Assembly: GCA_910579265.1 (NCBI GenBank)
Contig: CAJTTE010000031.1
Span: forward strand, 1 to 29,178
Direction: 5' to 3'
Length of the DNA: 29,178 nt
DNA from: an uncultured Ruminiclostridium sp.
GTDB taxonomy: Bacteria; Bacillota; Clostridia; Oscillospirales; Ruminococcaceae
The translations under genes and the position numbers were made by a program. How positions within the stretch are numbered: the stretch's first letter is position 1; every line of letters starts with the position of its first letter. A model generated the notes under the pieces. That model searched no databases. It saw nothing but the letters and a program-made list of their open reading frames with translations, and had not been told where the DNA came from. Positions 8,157 through 15,806 of the stretch are shown one piece after another.

Positions 8157-8202
8157 TTTCTTTAATTGCCCGGCATTATGTTCGGGTGACGCAGCAACCG
8201 CA

Positions 8203-8943
8203 CTATGCCTTGCAGTGTTCCGCATACGCCTTGCAGACGTCGGCGGAGCTTCCTGACATCATCATCTTACCGTGATCGAGCCAGATCGCATTCTTACACA
8301 CCTTCTGAACCTGTCCCGCAGAGTGGGATACGAATAGAACCGTGGTGCCGTCGGCGCGCATTTTTGCCATTCTGTCCTCGCTCTTTTTACGGAATTTTGC
8401 GTCGCCTACGGCGAGGACCTCGTCCGCAATAAGTATATCGGTACGAACAAGAGTCGCTATGGCAAAGGCCAGGCGGGAAGACATACCTGACGAGAAATTT
8501 TTAACCGGAACATCCACAAAATTCTCAAGCTCCGCAAAGTCGATTATTTCATCGAAACGCTTTCTCATATATTCCTTGGAAAAACCCCGCATTGCTCCTA
8601 CTAAATAGATGTTTTCCCTTGCGGAAAGGGAGCTGTCAAAACCGCTGCTCATTGCGAAAAGGGGTGCTATTGAGCCTTCCGTTACCACGCTGCCCTTAGT
8701 TGGCTTCATAATTCCCGCTATAAGCTTTAAAAGCGTGGTCTTTCCCGATCCGTTAGTTCCCACAAGACCGAGGCTGTCGCCCTTTTTTACCTCGAAGGAA
8801 ATATCCTGAAGAGCCCAGAATTCATCAAAAAATAGTTTTTTCTTTAGAAGATTGATAACATATTCCTTAAGCCTTTCCTCCCTGTAACGGCTAAGATTAA
8901 ACATCATGGAAACATTTTCCGCCCTTATCGCGGTATCACTCAT
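8203..8943 (-). CDS. wzt: ABC transporter ATPase for polysaccharide or teichoic acid export (Wzt/TagH type)
   Basis: Cytoplasmic ATPase of 246 residues that powers export of a lipid-linked glycan through its permease partner at 9081. Walker A is GTNGSGKTT (about residues 60-68), the signature is FSSGMSSRLAFA (about 148), Walker B is ILIADEVLAVGD (about 168), and the switch His is in FVSHS (about 205). These, with the N-terminal AENVSMMFNLSRY start, are typical of the Wzt/TagH/RfbE subfamily. It stops after the nucleotide-binding domain: the C-terminal glycan-recognition domain found in some Wzt proteins is absent, which suggests export not gated by a terminal sugar modification. A family B repeat separates it from the permease gene. 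Gene name follows family role only. Confidence 0.92.
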   Translation of the reverse strand: MSDTAIRAENVSMMFNLSRYREERLKEYVINLLKKKLFFDEFWALQDISFEVKKGDSLGLVGTNGSGKTTLLKLIAGIMKPTKGSVVTEGSIAPLFAMSSGFDSSLSARENIYLVGAMRGFSKEYMRKRFDEIIDFAELENFVDVPVKNFSSGMSSRLAFAIATLVRTDILIADEVLAVGDAKFRKKSEDRMAKMRADGTTVLFVSHSAGQVQKVCKNAIWLDHGKMMMSGSSADVCKAYAEHCKA

Positions 8944-8992
8944 TTTAAAACCATTCCTTTCCGTTTTAAAATACCCAAATTATAGCGTCTGA

Positions 8993-9077
8993 ATAGCCTG
9001 TTTAGCTTCTCTCGGCATTCATCCTGCCTGCATCTGCTGCGTGATCTAAATACTTCGGGATATTAAACAGGCTCTTA
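8993..9077 (-). repeat. Family B MITE-like repeat, internally deleted copy
   Basis: The ends TAGCCTGTTTAGC and TTAAACAGGCTCTTA are inverted copies, and the interior keeps the family's CGTGATC and CATCTGCTGC blocks. About half the family's interior, including the CTTGATGTACATCAAG palindrome, is missing. It fills nearly the whole gap between the two ABC genes. Confidence 0.7.
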
Positions 9078-9080
9078 AAA

Positions 9081-9854
9081 TCATACATAAAGGAAGAACC
9101 TGTCCTCCTTTGACTTAAATACGGAAATTCCCAGTATAAGCATCAGCACCGCATAGCATGTGGCGATTATAAGAGACTTTTCCGACGGTAAAGTTCCTTC
9201 GTAACAAATCGAACGCATTATTCCTATATAGTGGATTGCCGGATTAAGATCGAATACGAATCTGTATCCCGACGGAACGATGGTGACAGGATAAAATATA
9301 GCCGACAGCCACATCCAGAGGGTCGTGAATATTCCGTAAAGATGCTGAAGATCCCTGAGAAAAGTCCCATAGGTAGCGAGGATAAACGATAACCCCAACG
9401 TAAAAATGAATACCAGAATAAACAATAACGGAAGCATAAGAAGATTGACGGTAAAAGGCGCTCCCGTAAAAATCATGAACAGCACCAGCGCGATAAGAGA
9501 AAACAGCATATCCACAAAGCCCTCGATAACTCTCGAAAGAACAAAGAAGTACTTCGGTATATAAATAGAACGTATATAGCCTGCATTAGATACTATACTG
9601 CTAAGCGACTGTCTGCTGGCGCTGTTGATAAACCCGAATATTATCTGACCGCATAAGAGATATATGGGATAATTGGGTATGTTTCTCTGAAAGAGCGTTG
9701 AGAAAACAAAGGTCATGACCAGCATCGAAAGAAGAGGATTGAGGATCGTCCATAAAACACCCAGAGCAGATTTATAGTACTTCTTCTTGATATCGCGCTT
9801 TACGACCTCCTTAAGAAATTCAAAATATTTCATTTCATTTTCAAGCTTAAGCAT
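9081..9854 (-). CDS. wzm: ABC-2 permease for polysaccharide or teichoic acid export (Wzm/TagG type)
   Basis: Membrane protein of 257 residues with six hydrophobic segments, forming with the ATPase at 8203 the channel that moves an undecaprenyl-linked glycan across the membrane. The N-terminal cytoplasmic motif VKRDIKKKYYKSALGVLW leads into TILNPLLSMLVMTFVFS, as in ABC2_membrane proteins of the Wzm/TagG/RfbD group. The AIFYPVTIVP segment and the NPAIHYIGIMRSICYEG loop also fit. The ATG at 9854 has AAAGGA about 11 bases upstream; an in-frame ATG seven codons later (MKYFEF) is possible but lacks a better site. Only repeats lie between it and the upstream gene at 10585. Confidence 0.92.
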   Translation of the reverse strand: MLKLENEMKYFEFLKEVVKRDIKKKYYKSALGVLWTILNPLLSMLVMTFVFSTLFQRNIPNYPIYLLCGQIIFGFINSASRQSLSSIVSNAGYIRSIYIPKYFFVLSRVIEGFVDMLFSLIALVLFMIFTGAPFTVNLLMLPLLFILVFIFTLGLSFILATYGTFLRDLQHLYGIFTTLWMWLSAIFYPVTIVPSGYRFVFDLNPAIHYIGIMRSICYEGTLPSEKSLIIATCYAVLMLILGISVFKSKEDRFFLYV

Positions 9855-9889
9855 TTTATGACCATTCCTTTACGTTGATCTGTTTTTAG

Positions 9890-10064
9890 GGCAACACCGC
9901 ACAATGATTGCATGTGAATTGCGCAGTCAGATTTTTCGTCAGCTTGCATAAATTCTACGCAGGAATACTTACGTATTTCAAGGAGAATTTGTGTAAGATG
10001 ACCGAAAATATTCAAGCAAGTCGCACGCAAAGCCGTCAGGCGGTCATTATTGTGCGGTGTTGCC
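9890..10064 (+). repeat. Family C MITE-like repeat, copy 1, with target duplication
   Basis: 175 bp with inverted ends GGCAACACCGCACAAT / ATTGTGCGGTGTTGCC, flanked on both sides by TTTAG (9885-9889 and 10065-10069). The interior matches 14073-14244 along its whole length, for example CAAGGAGAATTTGTGTAAG and CGCACGCAAAGCCGTCAGG. No coding capacity. Confidence 0.88.
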
Positions 10065-10243
10065 TTTAGTATGTTTACATAAAAACGATATGCGGATTTT
10101 CGAGCAAAATTTTGCCGTAGATGATGTGAATTTTTGCAGGAAAACTTGCGTATTTCAAAAAATTTAGCGAAATATGGGCAAAGCTTACCGATAAGCCGAA
10201 CGTCGGGCTTTATGAATAAATTCAATTTGAGCTCATCCACATT

Positions 10244-10441
10244 AGGGCGGATCTGAAAACAAAGCAAATTTGCAAAATTACGCTAAAGCGCGGTGACTTT
10301 AAGAAAAAAGAGGAGAAATAAGAGGTATTTCGCAGTTAGCCCTCCGGGATCACTATCGGAATTCTTTGACCTGTAAAGCTTCCGAAGCTAAACGTCAGCA
10401 GTTAGTAGAAATCGTGCATTTTCGGCTTTTAATATAGCCCT
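10244..10441 (+). repeat. Family A MITE-like repeat, copy 3 (diverged)
   Basis: Begins AGGGCGGATCTGAAAAC and ends TTCGGCTTTTAATATAGCCC. The interior retains AAAGCAAATTTGCAAAATTACGC and GTCAGCAGTTAGTAGAA, but the central hairpin has decayed and a short duplication (AAAGCTTCCGAAGCTAAA) lengthens it. Confidence 0.7.
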
Positions 10442-10584
10442 GACCGAAATGCCCGGATTCAGGTGCGAATTTTCGCATAACGAGGCAAAAATTTACAGAT
10501 ATGCCGTATATACTTCAGGAATTTTCAAAAAATTATGCGAAAAAACGTCGAAGGACGGACGTTGGCAGCCAATGTGAATACGCC

Positions 10585-12582
10585 CTAATGTATCTGTGAT
10601 CGTATAGGCGACTCGCCGGTACCTACCCCCGTATTAAAACTGTATCCTCCGAAAACCGTACCGAAGTATCTGTTTTTATCCCGAATTGCGGATAGAAAAG
10701 GACCGTAAGCGTCGCTGCCCGATATATCGAGCATATAAGGATATTTTTTAAAGGCTTTGATATAATCATCACAAAAGTCCTCTGCTCCCCTATGGATCTC
10801 CGAAACATTCACACCGTTTCTTTCATTTTCACAAAAAACCGGTTCGCCGCTTTTGTCAAAGCCCTTAAGAGACGGCTGCTCCGATCCTAAAAGCGCTTCG
10901 AAAAAAATATTGTGACCCGAAGCGGAATTGTGTGTGAGATATATGTCCCTGTTATGCCGCTGAGAAAAACAGAAGGAATATAGCCTGCCGCTCTGCATCA
11001 GAGCCTCGGATGCGTCCGGCTGTTCGTTAAAGCTGTCGTTGGTACCTGCTATGACGCCGATAACCTCTGTTCCGGGGACCCACTTTTTCGCCAGTGTTCC
11101 TATTGCCGCCGCTCCGCTTCCCGCCCAGCCGGCGTCCGCCGCCAAAACCCTTCTGCTGCCTGAAAGCTTCTTGTTAAAATAGATCTCCGCCCCTTTGCGC
11201 TGATTCTCATATGCCCTTATTATGCCGTCTTTGTTTATGAGAATATACTCCGAAAGCATTTTATAATTCTTCTTGTTTACTAAAGTGTTTTTTAAAGGGC
11301 ATTGGGGTATAAGCTGACTTAGATCCGCCTGCTCCAGGATTTCCTCCGCTTTTAAATTACCGTTACTCTTATGATAAACAAAACGGCGCATAAAGTCAAG
11401 TGTGTTTTCTTCAAAACACAGCTTGCCGGCTGCAAGCCTGGACCACAGGAAATATTCCGTATCCGCTTGCGGGTAAAGTTTATCATAGATTTTTTTTAAA
11501 AGCTCTCCGTCCCTCGCCAGAAACAGTATCTTGTCCGCTCCCAGAGAGATCTGTATCTTCCTGATATAATTACAGTAGCCCAATACAAATATGCCCCCGT
11601 AAGCGTACCCATACTCGTAGGGCAGGGAAAGCCCATATAAGCCGCAGTGAAATTTACCGTTTACTATGCCCGCATAAGCCGAACCCGTTATCCTGCTCAT
11701 ACCGTCGGGACGGAAGCTTCCTCCCGACAAATTTATGTTTTTCACTCCGAAGGGAAAAAAACCGTGAGCCCTGCCGTTGATCACATCGCTTTTTTCATTG
11801 TCCCCCACATGCGCATGCTTTCCCTCGCCCATGTACGTTTTTGCGATCTCATACAGCTTTCCGTCGAATTTCGAGCTTTTGCATTCGTTGGAAACGATAA
11901 GTCTTTCATAACCCTCAAATCCGTTTTTTCTAAGAATTTCCTCCAGAAATTCCCGTTTAAGATACATGTCGGAAATTACATAAATTTTGACTCCCGTTTC
12001 TCTTAAAAGCTGCCATACCCTTTTCAAATAAGGATTGGCATAGCAAAGCTCCGCTTCCGCCTCAAGCTCTTTTTCCTTGGCCTGCAAATAGGATGTGCCG
12101 GCATATTCCCCCATATATTCATAGATATCGTCAATATCTATCTCGTAAGTCTTTTCCGATTTAAACTTTTTTTCGCGGGCTTTTCTTTCGCAGTATTCCC
12201 TCGTTTGAGCAAAATTCAATAAGCCCGCCTCTGCTCCCGCAATGTGGAACAGATCCGACGGCTTCGAAAAAGGTCTGAAAATAAGCGTATCAAAAATATC
12301 GAAAGACACCGCGTCATATTCCGACAGCATTTTTGCAAGCTTCTCAGGGGTTTCCCTTAGGCTCAGCGCGGATTCCGGTCCCTTGCTGTACGGTCTTCCG
12401 CTCCCTCCGTTATATTTTGACAAACTTCTGTCCCTCAAAATATAATAAGCAAAATTAAGTCTTAAAATATAAAAAGCTTTCTTGACCGGCGATCTTGCTT
12501 CGGTATTATATTTTAAATATGCCTTTTTTATTGACGCCTTCCTTTCGATCAGAAGCGCGTAAGCTTTCTTCTTTATGTTCAT
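10585..12582 (-). CDS. HAD-like hydrolase fused to 'LARDG' domain (COG5610-like), polysaccharide locus
   Basis: Two-part cytoplasmic protein of 665 residues. The N-terminal half (about 85-290) is a HAD-superfamily hydrolase: motif I SFDIFDTLIF (about 92-101), motif II VISDMYL (about 200), a following Lys region, and motif IV HVGDNEKSD (about 260). The C-terminal half (about 330-620) is a second module with FLARDG (about 350), FLWSR, DAGWAGSG (about 484) and FFEALLG (about 563). The same ordered motifs make up the separate protein at 14452. Such fusions are found in surface-polysaccharide loci, but the reaction is not established; phosphate or phosphosugar chemistry on the glycan is a plausible inference. 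I start at ATG 12582 (MNIKKKAYAL), preceded by AAGGGTGG, rather than at 12621, which has no ribosome binding site. Confidence 0.85.
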   Translation of the reverse strand: MNIKKKAYALLIERKASIKKAYLKYNTEARSPVKKAFYILRLNFAYYILRDRSLSKYNGGSGRPYSKGPESALSLRETPEKLAKMLSEYDAVSFDIFDTLIFRPFSKPSDLFHIAGAEAGLLNFAQTREYCERKAREKKFKSEKTYEIDIDDIYEYMGEYAGTSYLQAKEKELEAEAELCYANPYLKRVWQLLRETGVKIYVISDMYLKREFLEEILRKNGFEGYERLIVSNECKSSKFDGKLYEIAKTYMGEGKHAHVGDNEKSDVINGRAHGFFPFGVKNINLSGGSFRPDGMSRITGSAYAGIVNGKFHCGLYGLSLPYEYGYAYGGIFVLGYCNYIRKIQISLGADKILFLARDGELLKKIYDKLYPQADTEYFLWSRLAAGKLCFEENTLDFMRRFVYHKSNGNLKAEEILEQADLSQLIPQCPLKNTLVNKKNYKMLSEYILINKDGIIRAYENQRKGAEIYFNKKLSGSRRVLAADAGWAGSGAAAIGTLAKKWVPGTEVIGVIAGTNDSFNEQPDASEALMQSGRLYSFCFSQRHNRDIYLTHNSASGHNIFFEALLGSEQPSLKGFDKSGEPVFCENERNGVNVSEIHRGAEDFCDDYIKAFKKYPYMLDISGSDAYGPFLSAIRDKNRYFGTVFGGYSFNTGVGTGESPIRSQIH

Positions 12583-13130
12583 TTGTGTTGATTCCACCCT
12601 TTTAAAGGCGGCGCTCCGCATTTATTTGTGCGCGCCGCTGTTTTTGAACTGAAAGAATCTATGCCCGGATACTGCTGCGGTTCAAAATTATCGGAAAATC
12701 ATTTGACTGATACCGCGCGCAGCCCTGATATCGAATTTTTCATGTTCCGCCGGAATATAGCCATACTTCTCCGGACGCCGAACCGTCCGTACTTTTGCCG
12801 CAAAGGAGCGGTGCCGCAGCCGTCCCCGTCAAATTTTACTTTTACATTCGGCGGCTTTTAGATACGGCAATGTCCATATAAAAGAATTTATCTCAGCGGC
12901 TGTCTGAAAAGCCGTAAGTCACACGGCTTCTGCTAACTGCGGATGCCTTCCGCGTCAAGGAATGCCCATAGTTGTCCCGCCCCAAAGGGAAAACTGCGGA
13001 ATAACTCGTATTTCTCCTTTTTTTCCTTGAGATCGCCGCGCTTTAGCATAACTGTACAAATTTACTTTGTTTTCAGATACGCCCTGATCGTATCGAAAAA
13101 TTGCCTTTTTTTAACCAAATATAAGATGTA
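12583..13130. other. Spacer between GT2 and HAD genes
   Basis: Nothing recognisable in 12622-12895 on either strand. 12896-13085 is a family A repeat. Confidence 0.5.
12896..13085 (-). repeat. Family A MITE-like repeat, copy 4 (reverse orientation)
   Basis: Begins CAGCGGCTGTCTGAAAAGCCG and ends TTTTCAGATACGCCCTG, so both ends carry the family's inverted terminus. The interior hairpin AGTTGTCCC...GGGAAAACT is kept with an enlarged loop. Confidence 0.8.
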
Positions 13131-13937
13131 TTATTTTCTCCTTCCGAAGACCAGATCCTTTAATTTTGCCAGTGCGCCGGACGGTATCAGCCCTACTATA
13201 AGCGGTTTGGCGAGGTAAATGAAGCCTGCGGGATAAAGCTTAAGCTTCTTAAAGCCCTCAGCCTTGACCTTTACCTCTTTTATCTTATCAGAATATTTTC
13301 TTCTCTTTACGGCCGCATGATTTTCATTAAAAGCATATAATCTGTCCTCTATATTGATCCCCCTTGCTCCCAGCGAATACATAGTCATAAAAAGGGCATA
13401 TTCCTCGCATCTGGCGGTTTTATCCGAAACCGGATACATACCGGCGTTTACCACCGATGTCTTTTTTAATGCACAGGCTCCGTGCATAAACGGTACCGCA
13501 AAAAGAAAGTCCTTTTTTAACGGCGTTTTCGGATAATCCCTGTGTCCCCATTCGCCCTTTTCGTCAAAAAGGATTATATTTGAAGAGATGATGTCCCTCC
13601 CTTCCTTTTTGTATTCGGAAATGATTTTTTCAAATCTGCCCGGCAGCGAATAGTCGTCGGAATCCTGACGTATAAGGAGCTCGCCCCTGGCTGCCTCTAT
13701 GCATCGGTTAAGTGAATAGGCGCAGCCGCTGTTTTTTTCGTTTCTTATATAAACGATCCTTTGATCGGAAAATTCGTCAATAACTTCCTTTACATATTCC
13801 TTTGAATGATCGTCGCAGATCACCAGCTCAAAATCCCTGAAGCTTTGGTCCAGGACTGAGGCTACGGCGCGCCTGAGCTCATCACCTTCGGGATTATAAA
13901 CCGGCATTATAACGGAAACCGTAATATCGTCATCCAT
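13131..13937 (-). CDS. Family 2 glycosyltransferase
   Basis: GT-A fold enzyme of 268 residues that would add a sugar from a nucleotide-sugar donor to the growing lipid-linked polymer. It opens with the classic VSVIMPVYNPEG strand, followed by LVICDDHS (about residue 40) and the metal-binding RQDSDDYSLPGRF (DxD at about 90-94). Then come the acceptor-side PFMHGACALKKT segment and a basic, partly hydrophobic C-terminus (LAKPLIVGLIPSG) that may touch the membrane. I place the start at ATG 13937, with AAAAGGAG seven bases upstream. The reading frame continues open to 14213, but that extension is a translation of the family C repeat and an untranslated spacer. Donor and acceptor sugars cannot be told. 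Confidence 0.9.
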   Translation of the reverse strand: MDDDITVSVIMPVYNPEGDELRRAVASVLDQSFRDFELVICDDHSKEYVKEVIDEFSDQRIVYIRNEKNSGCAYSLNRCIEAARGELLIRQDSDDYSLPGRFEKIISEYKKEGRDIISSNIILFDEKGEWGHRDYPKTPLKKDFLFAVPFMHGACALKKTSVVNAGMYPVSDKTARCEEYALFMTMYSLGARGINIEDRLYAFNENHAAVKRRKYSDKIKEVKVKAEGFKKLKLYPAGFIYLAKPLIVGLIPSGALAKLKDLVFGRRK

Positions 13938-14451
13938 TTTACGCTCCTTTTCCGTATGAAAAAGCGGATATTGACCGCCTGCCACCATACTTGTGAAATA
14001 TGGTTCCAAATCTTCTTTTATTTTCGTTAAGCCCGTGCCGATTCCCCGTATGATTCCCGGGAATAGAATTAAGGCAGCACCGCACAATGATTGCATGTGA
14101 ATCGCGCGGTCAGATTTTTCATAAGCTAGCATAAATTTGACGCAGGAATACTGACGTATTTCAAGGAGAATTTGTGTAAGCTGACGGAATATATGCAAGC
14201 AAGCCGCACGCAAAGCCGTCAGGCGGTCATTGTGCGGTATTGGCTTAAAGAAAATGCATTTTAAAATCGGCGCCGCTTTCCGGCATGTACGCCTTTTGTC
14301 CGTTTCGTTTTTCGGACGGTCAAAACAGGATAACTGTCTGCACGATTGAGCGGGGCGCCGTAATTCCGTGAAGCATCAGAATCCCCTGTTCCGTTAAAAA
14401 AAGCCCCGTTACAATAAAACAAATTATATATTGCGGCGTAAAAACCCGCTG
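13938..14451. other. Spacer with family C repeat
   Basis: Contains the family C repeat 14073-14244. The rest (13938-14072 and 14245-14451) shows no gene, promoter or terminator that I can support; an 86-codon frame at 14261 looks like chance. Confidence 0.5.
14073..14244 (+). repeat. Family C MITE-like repeat, copy 2
   Basis: 172 bp, same orientation as copy 1. Ends GGCAGCACCGCACAATGA and TCATTGTGCGGTATTGGC, with TTAA on both sides (14069-14072 and 14245-14248). Its sequence creates a false N-terminal extension of the GT2 gene. Confidence 0.87.
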
Positions 14452-15726
14452 CTAACGCTTCAACAGCCACAGCACCTCCCAGAGCCTGAGATTTGCTCTG
14501 CAAAATCTTCCCTTGCCGCATATCGACGCGGTCCCGTATCCCCAGTAGAGAGGACGGTTCAAGCGTCCCTTGCGGAAAAATTTCTCCGCAAGTCTCGGAA
14601 TAAAGTATAGTCTTTTTGATTCCGTTTCTCCGCAGGCAAGAGGAAAACTGTAAAGCTCCGAAGGATCATCCGAAAACCTCAGATCCCCGTATATCCGCGC
14701 CGTATCTTTATCAGGTCTGAACATAAGCCGGTCAAGTAACGGAAAGGCGAAGCTCTGTCTTTCCCTGATGTCCGTAATTTTTTCCGGAAGCATATAAGAA
14801 GCTTCAGCATAATCATATAAAATATTTTCCTGAGCGCGTAGCAGGGGGCTTTCGCTGTTAAGACTCTTCTCGCCGTTCATGATCGGAAAAACGCCTTCCC
14901 CCTCCCGCTCCTCATATCCCGCCGTCATACCGTGAGGCGCGGCGCAAAGAGCTTCGAAAAGGTGATTATTGAATCTTGATACGATAAAAGGGGACGTATC
15001 CTTATCAAAAAGGTACGGATAAAATTCCCCGTTCTCAGGATCCGGACTTGAATAAAGTCCGAAATAATATCCGGTCTGTTTTTTCCCCGTAAGAACCCGG
15101 AACATTTTTTGCATAGAACCTGTCCATCCGCTGTCCACCAAGGCATAAGCCGTGTCGGAAAACAAGCCCTCTTGTCTCAGATATGCTTCTGCGGAAGGCT
15201 TCGAAGCTTCCCATACCTTTTTCACATAGGAATTGTACACCTTGCTGCCTCTTAGCCTGCCGCAAAAGTTGGCGGCGGCGGCCTTGCCCATTTCCGTTTT
15301 CTCATTGCCCTCAAAGGCAATATCCTCGTATACCTCTTTTCTTTCCTCGGCATCAAGCCTGAGCCTTCCTAGGATCACTTCCGGCGTAAGTGCAAATCCG
15401 CCCTCCAGAAGATACCTGTAGGCCTCATCGCCCAGATCACACAAAGCCGCGTTTCTTAAAGACATACGGGAGCAGTAAAGATACCTCGGCTCCACGGTAA
15501 AGCCGTATCTGCGGGCGATTATGACCGCCGTATTATACATGATCCAACCGTCTCTTGCCAAAAAATAAAGACGTTTTATTCCTTTGGCCTCTGCCGATTT
15601 AAGGACCCAACCCACGAAATCACACATAACCGGCGCGAACACCTCTTCGGTCATGTGTTTTACCGTAGGATCATATTCTATTGTCGTATTTTTTTTAATG
15701 GTGGAATTATTATATGTAATCTGCAT
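14452..15726 (-). CDS. Stand-alone 'LARDG' domain protein of polysaccharide locus
   Basis: Soluble protein of 424 residues without a HAD domain. It carries in order RLYFLARDGW (about residue 47), RYLYCSRMSLRNA (about 78), ALVDSGWTGSM (about 200) and HLFEALCAAPHGMTAGY (about 255). These match the order and spacing of FLARDG, FLWSR, DAGWAGSG and FFEALLG in the C-terminal half of the 10585 protein, so the two are probably distant homologues. Invariant Arg-Asp-Gly, Ser-Arg and Gly-Trp-x-Gly look like active- or binding-site positions. The function is unknown; its place among glycosyltransferases suggests a role in making or modifying the glycan. ATG 15726 (MQITYNN) follows AAAAGAG; the in-frame ATG at 15771 would lie inside a terminator hairpin and is rejected. 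Confidence 0.8.
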   Translation of the reverse strand: MQITYNNSTIKKNTTIEYDPTVKHMTEEVFAPVMCDFVGWVLKSAEAKGIKRLYFLARDGWIMYNTAVIIARRYGFTVEPRYLYCSRMSLRNAALCDLGDEAYRYLLEGGFALTPEVILGRLRLDAEERKEVYEDIAFEGNEKTEMGKAAAANFCGRLRGSKVYNSYVKKVWEASKPSAEAYLRQEGLFSDTAYALVDSGWTGSMQKMFRVLTGKKQTGYYFGLYSSPDPENGEFYPYLFDKDTSPFIVSRFNNHLFEALCAAPHGMTAGYEEREGEGVFPIMNGEKSLNSESPLLRAQENILYDYAEASYMLPEKITDIRERQSFAFPLLDRLMFRPDKDTARIYGDLRFSDDPSELYSFPLACGETESKRLYFIPRLAEKFFRKGRLNRPLYWGYGTASICGKGRFCRANLRLWEVLWLLKR

Positions 15727-15747
15727 ATTTCTCTTTTCAAAAAAACA

Positions 15748-15771
15748 GTGCAGTGCTTTTATGCACTGCAC
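15748..15771 (-). terminator. Intrinsic terminator of the surface-protein gene
   Basis: Perfect 9-bp stem GTGCAGTGC (15748-15756) / GCACTGCAC (15763-15771) with a 6-base loop, followed on the minus strand by TGTTTTTTTG. It stands between the surface-protein stop (15807) and the next gene start (15726), so downstream genes need read-through or a hidden promoter. Confidence 0.88.
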
Positions 15772-15806
15772 CGTTGTTAGTGAGTATTATTCTTTTTTAA
15801 GAAAAA

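Larger units (their letters stand above)
7340..8202. other. Intergenic region, about 860 bases, no credible gene
   Basis: A 94-codon open frame at 7605-7889 shows no ribosome binding site, no motif and no natural-looking composition, so I do not call it. The stretch holds a possible rightward terminator (7417-7451), small palindromes such as ATTTGCC-GTAA-GGCAAAT (about 7470-7487), a family A repeat (7895-8080) and a hairpin beyond the exporter gene (8126-8156). Confidence 0.5.
9855..10584. other. Repeat-filled spacer, about 730 bases
   Basis: No gene. It contains a family C repeat (9890-10064), a family A repeat (10244-10441) and two stretches (about 10080-10240 and 10455-10570) that resemble each other in direct orientation. 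Shared words include TTTCAAAAAATT followed by GCGAAA, and GCGGATTTTCG/GCGAATTTTCG. ACATTAGGGCG (10239-10249) reappears inverted at the far end (CGCCCTAATGT, 10580-10590). The open frame across 9830-10267 is a translation of these repeats. Confidence 0.6.

Noticed and set aside
9830..10267. 145-codon leftward frame next to the permease
   Set aside because: It is a translation of family C and A repeats; the same peptide (for example AIHMQSLCG) appears upstream of the GT2 gene for the same reason.
13938..14213. N-terminal extension of the GT2 protein
   Set aside because: It encodes the family C repeat and a spacer, and the glycosyltransferase fold and ribosome binding site start at 13937.
15727..15771. 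15-residue N-terminal extension of the stand-alone LARDG protein
   Set aside because: It would be encoded by the terminator hairpin of the preceding gene and lacks a ribosome binding site.
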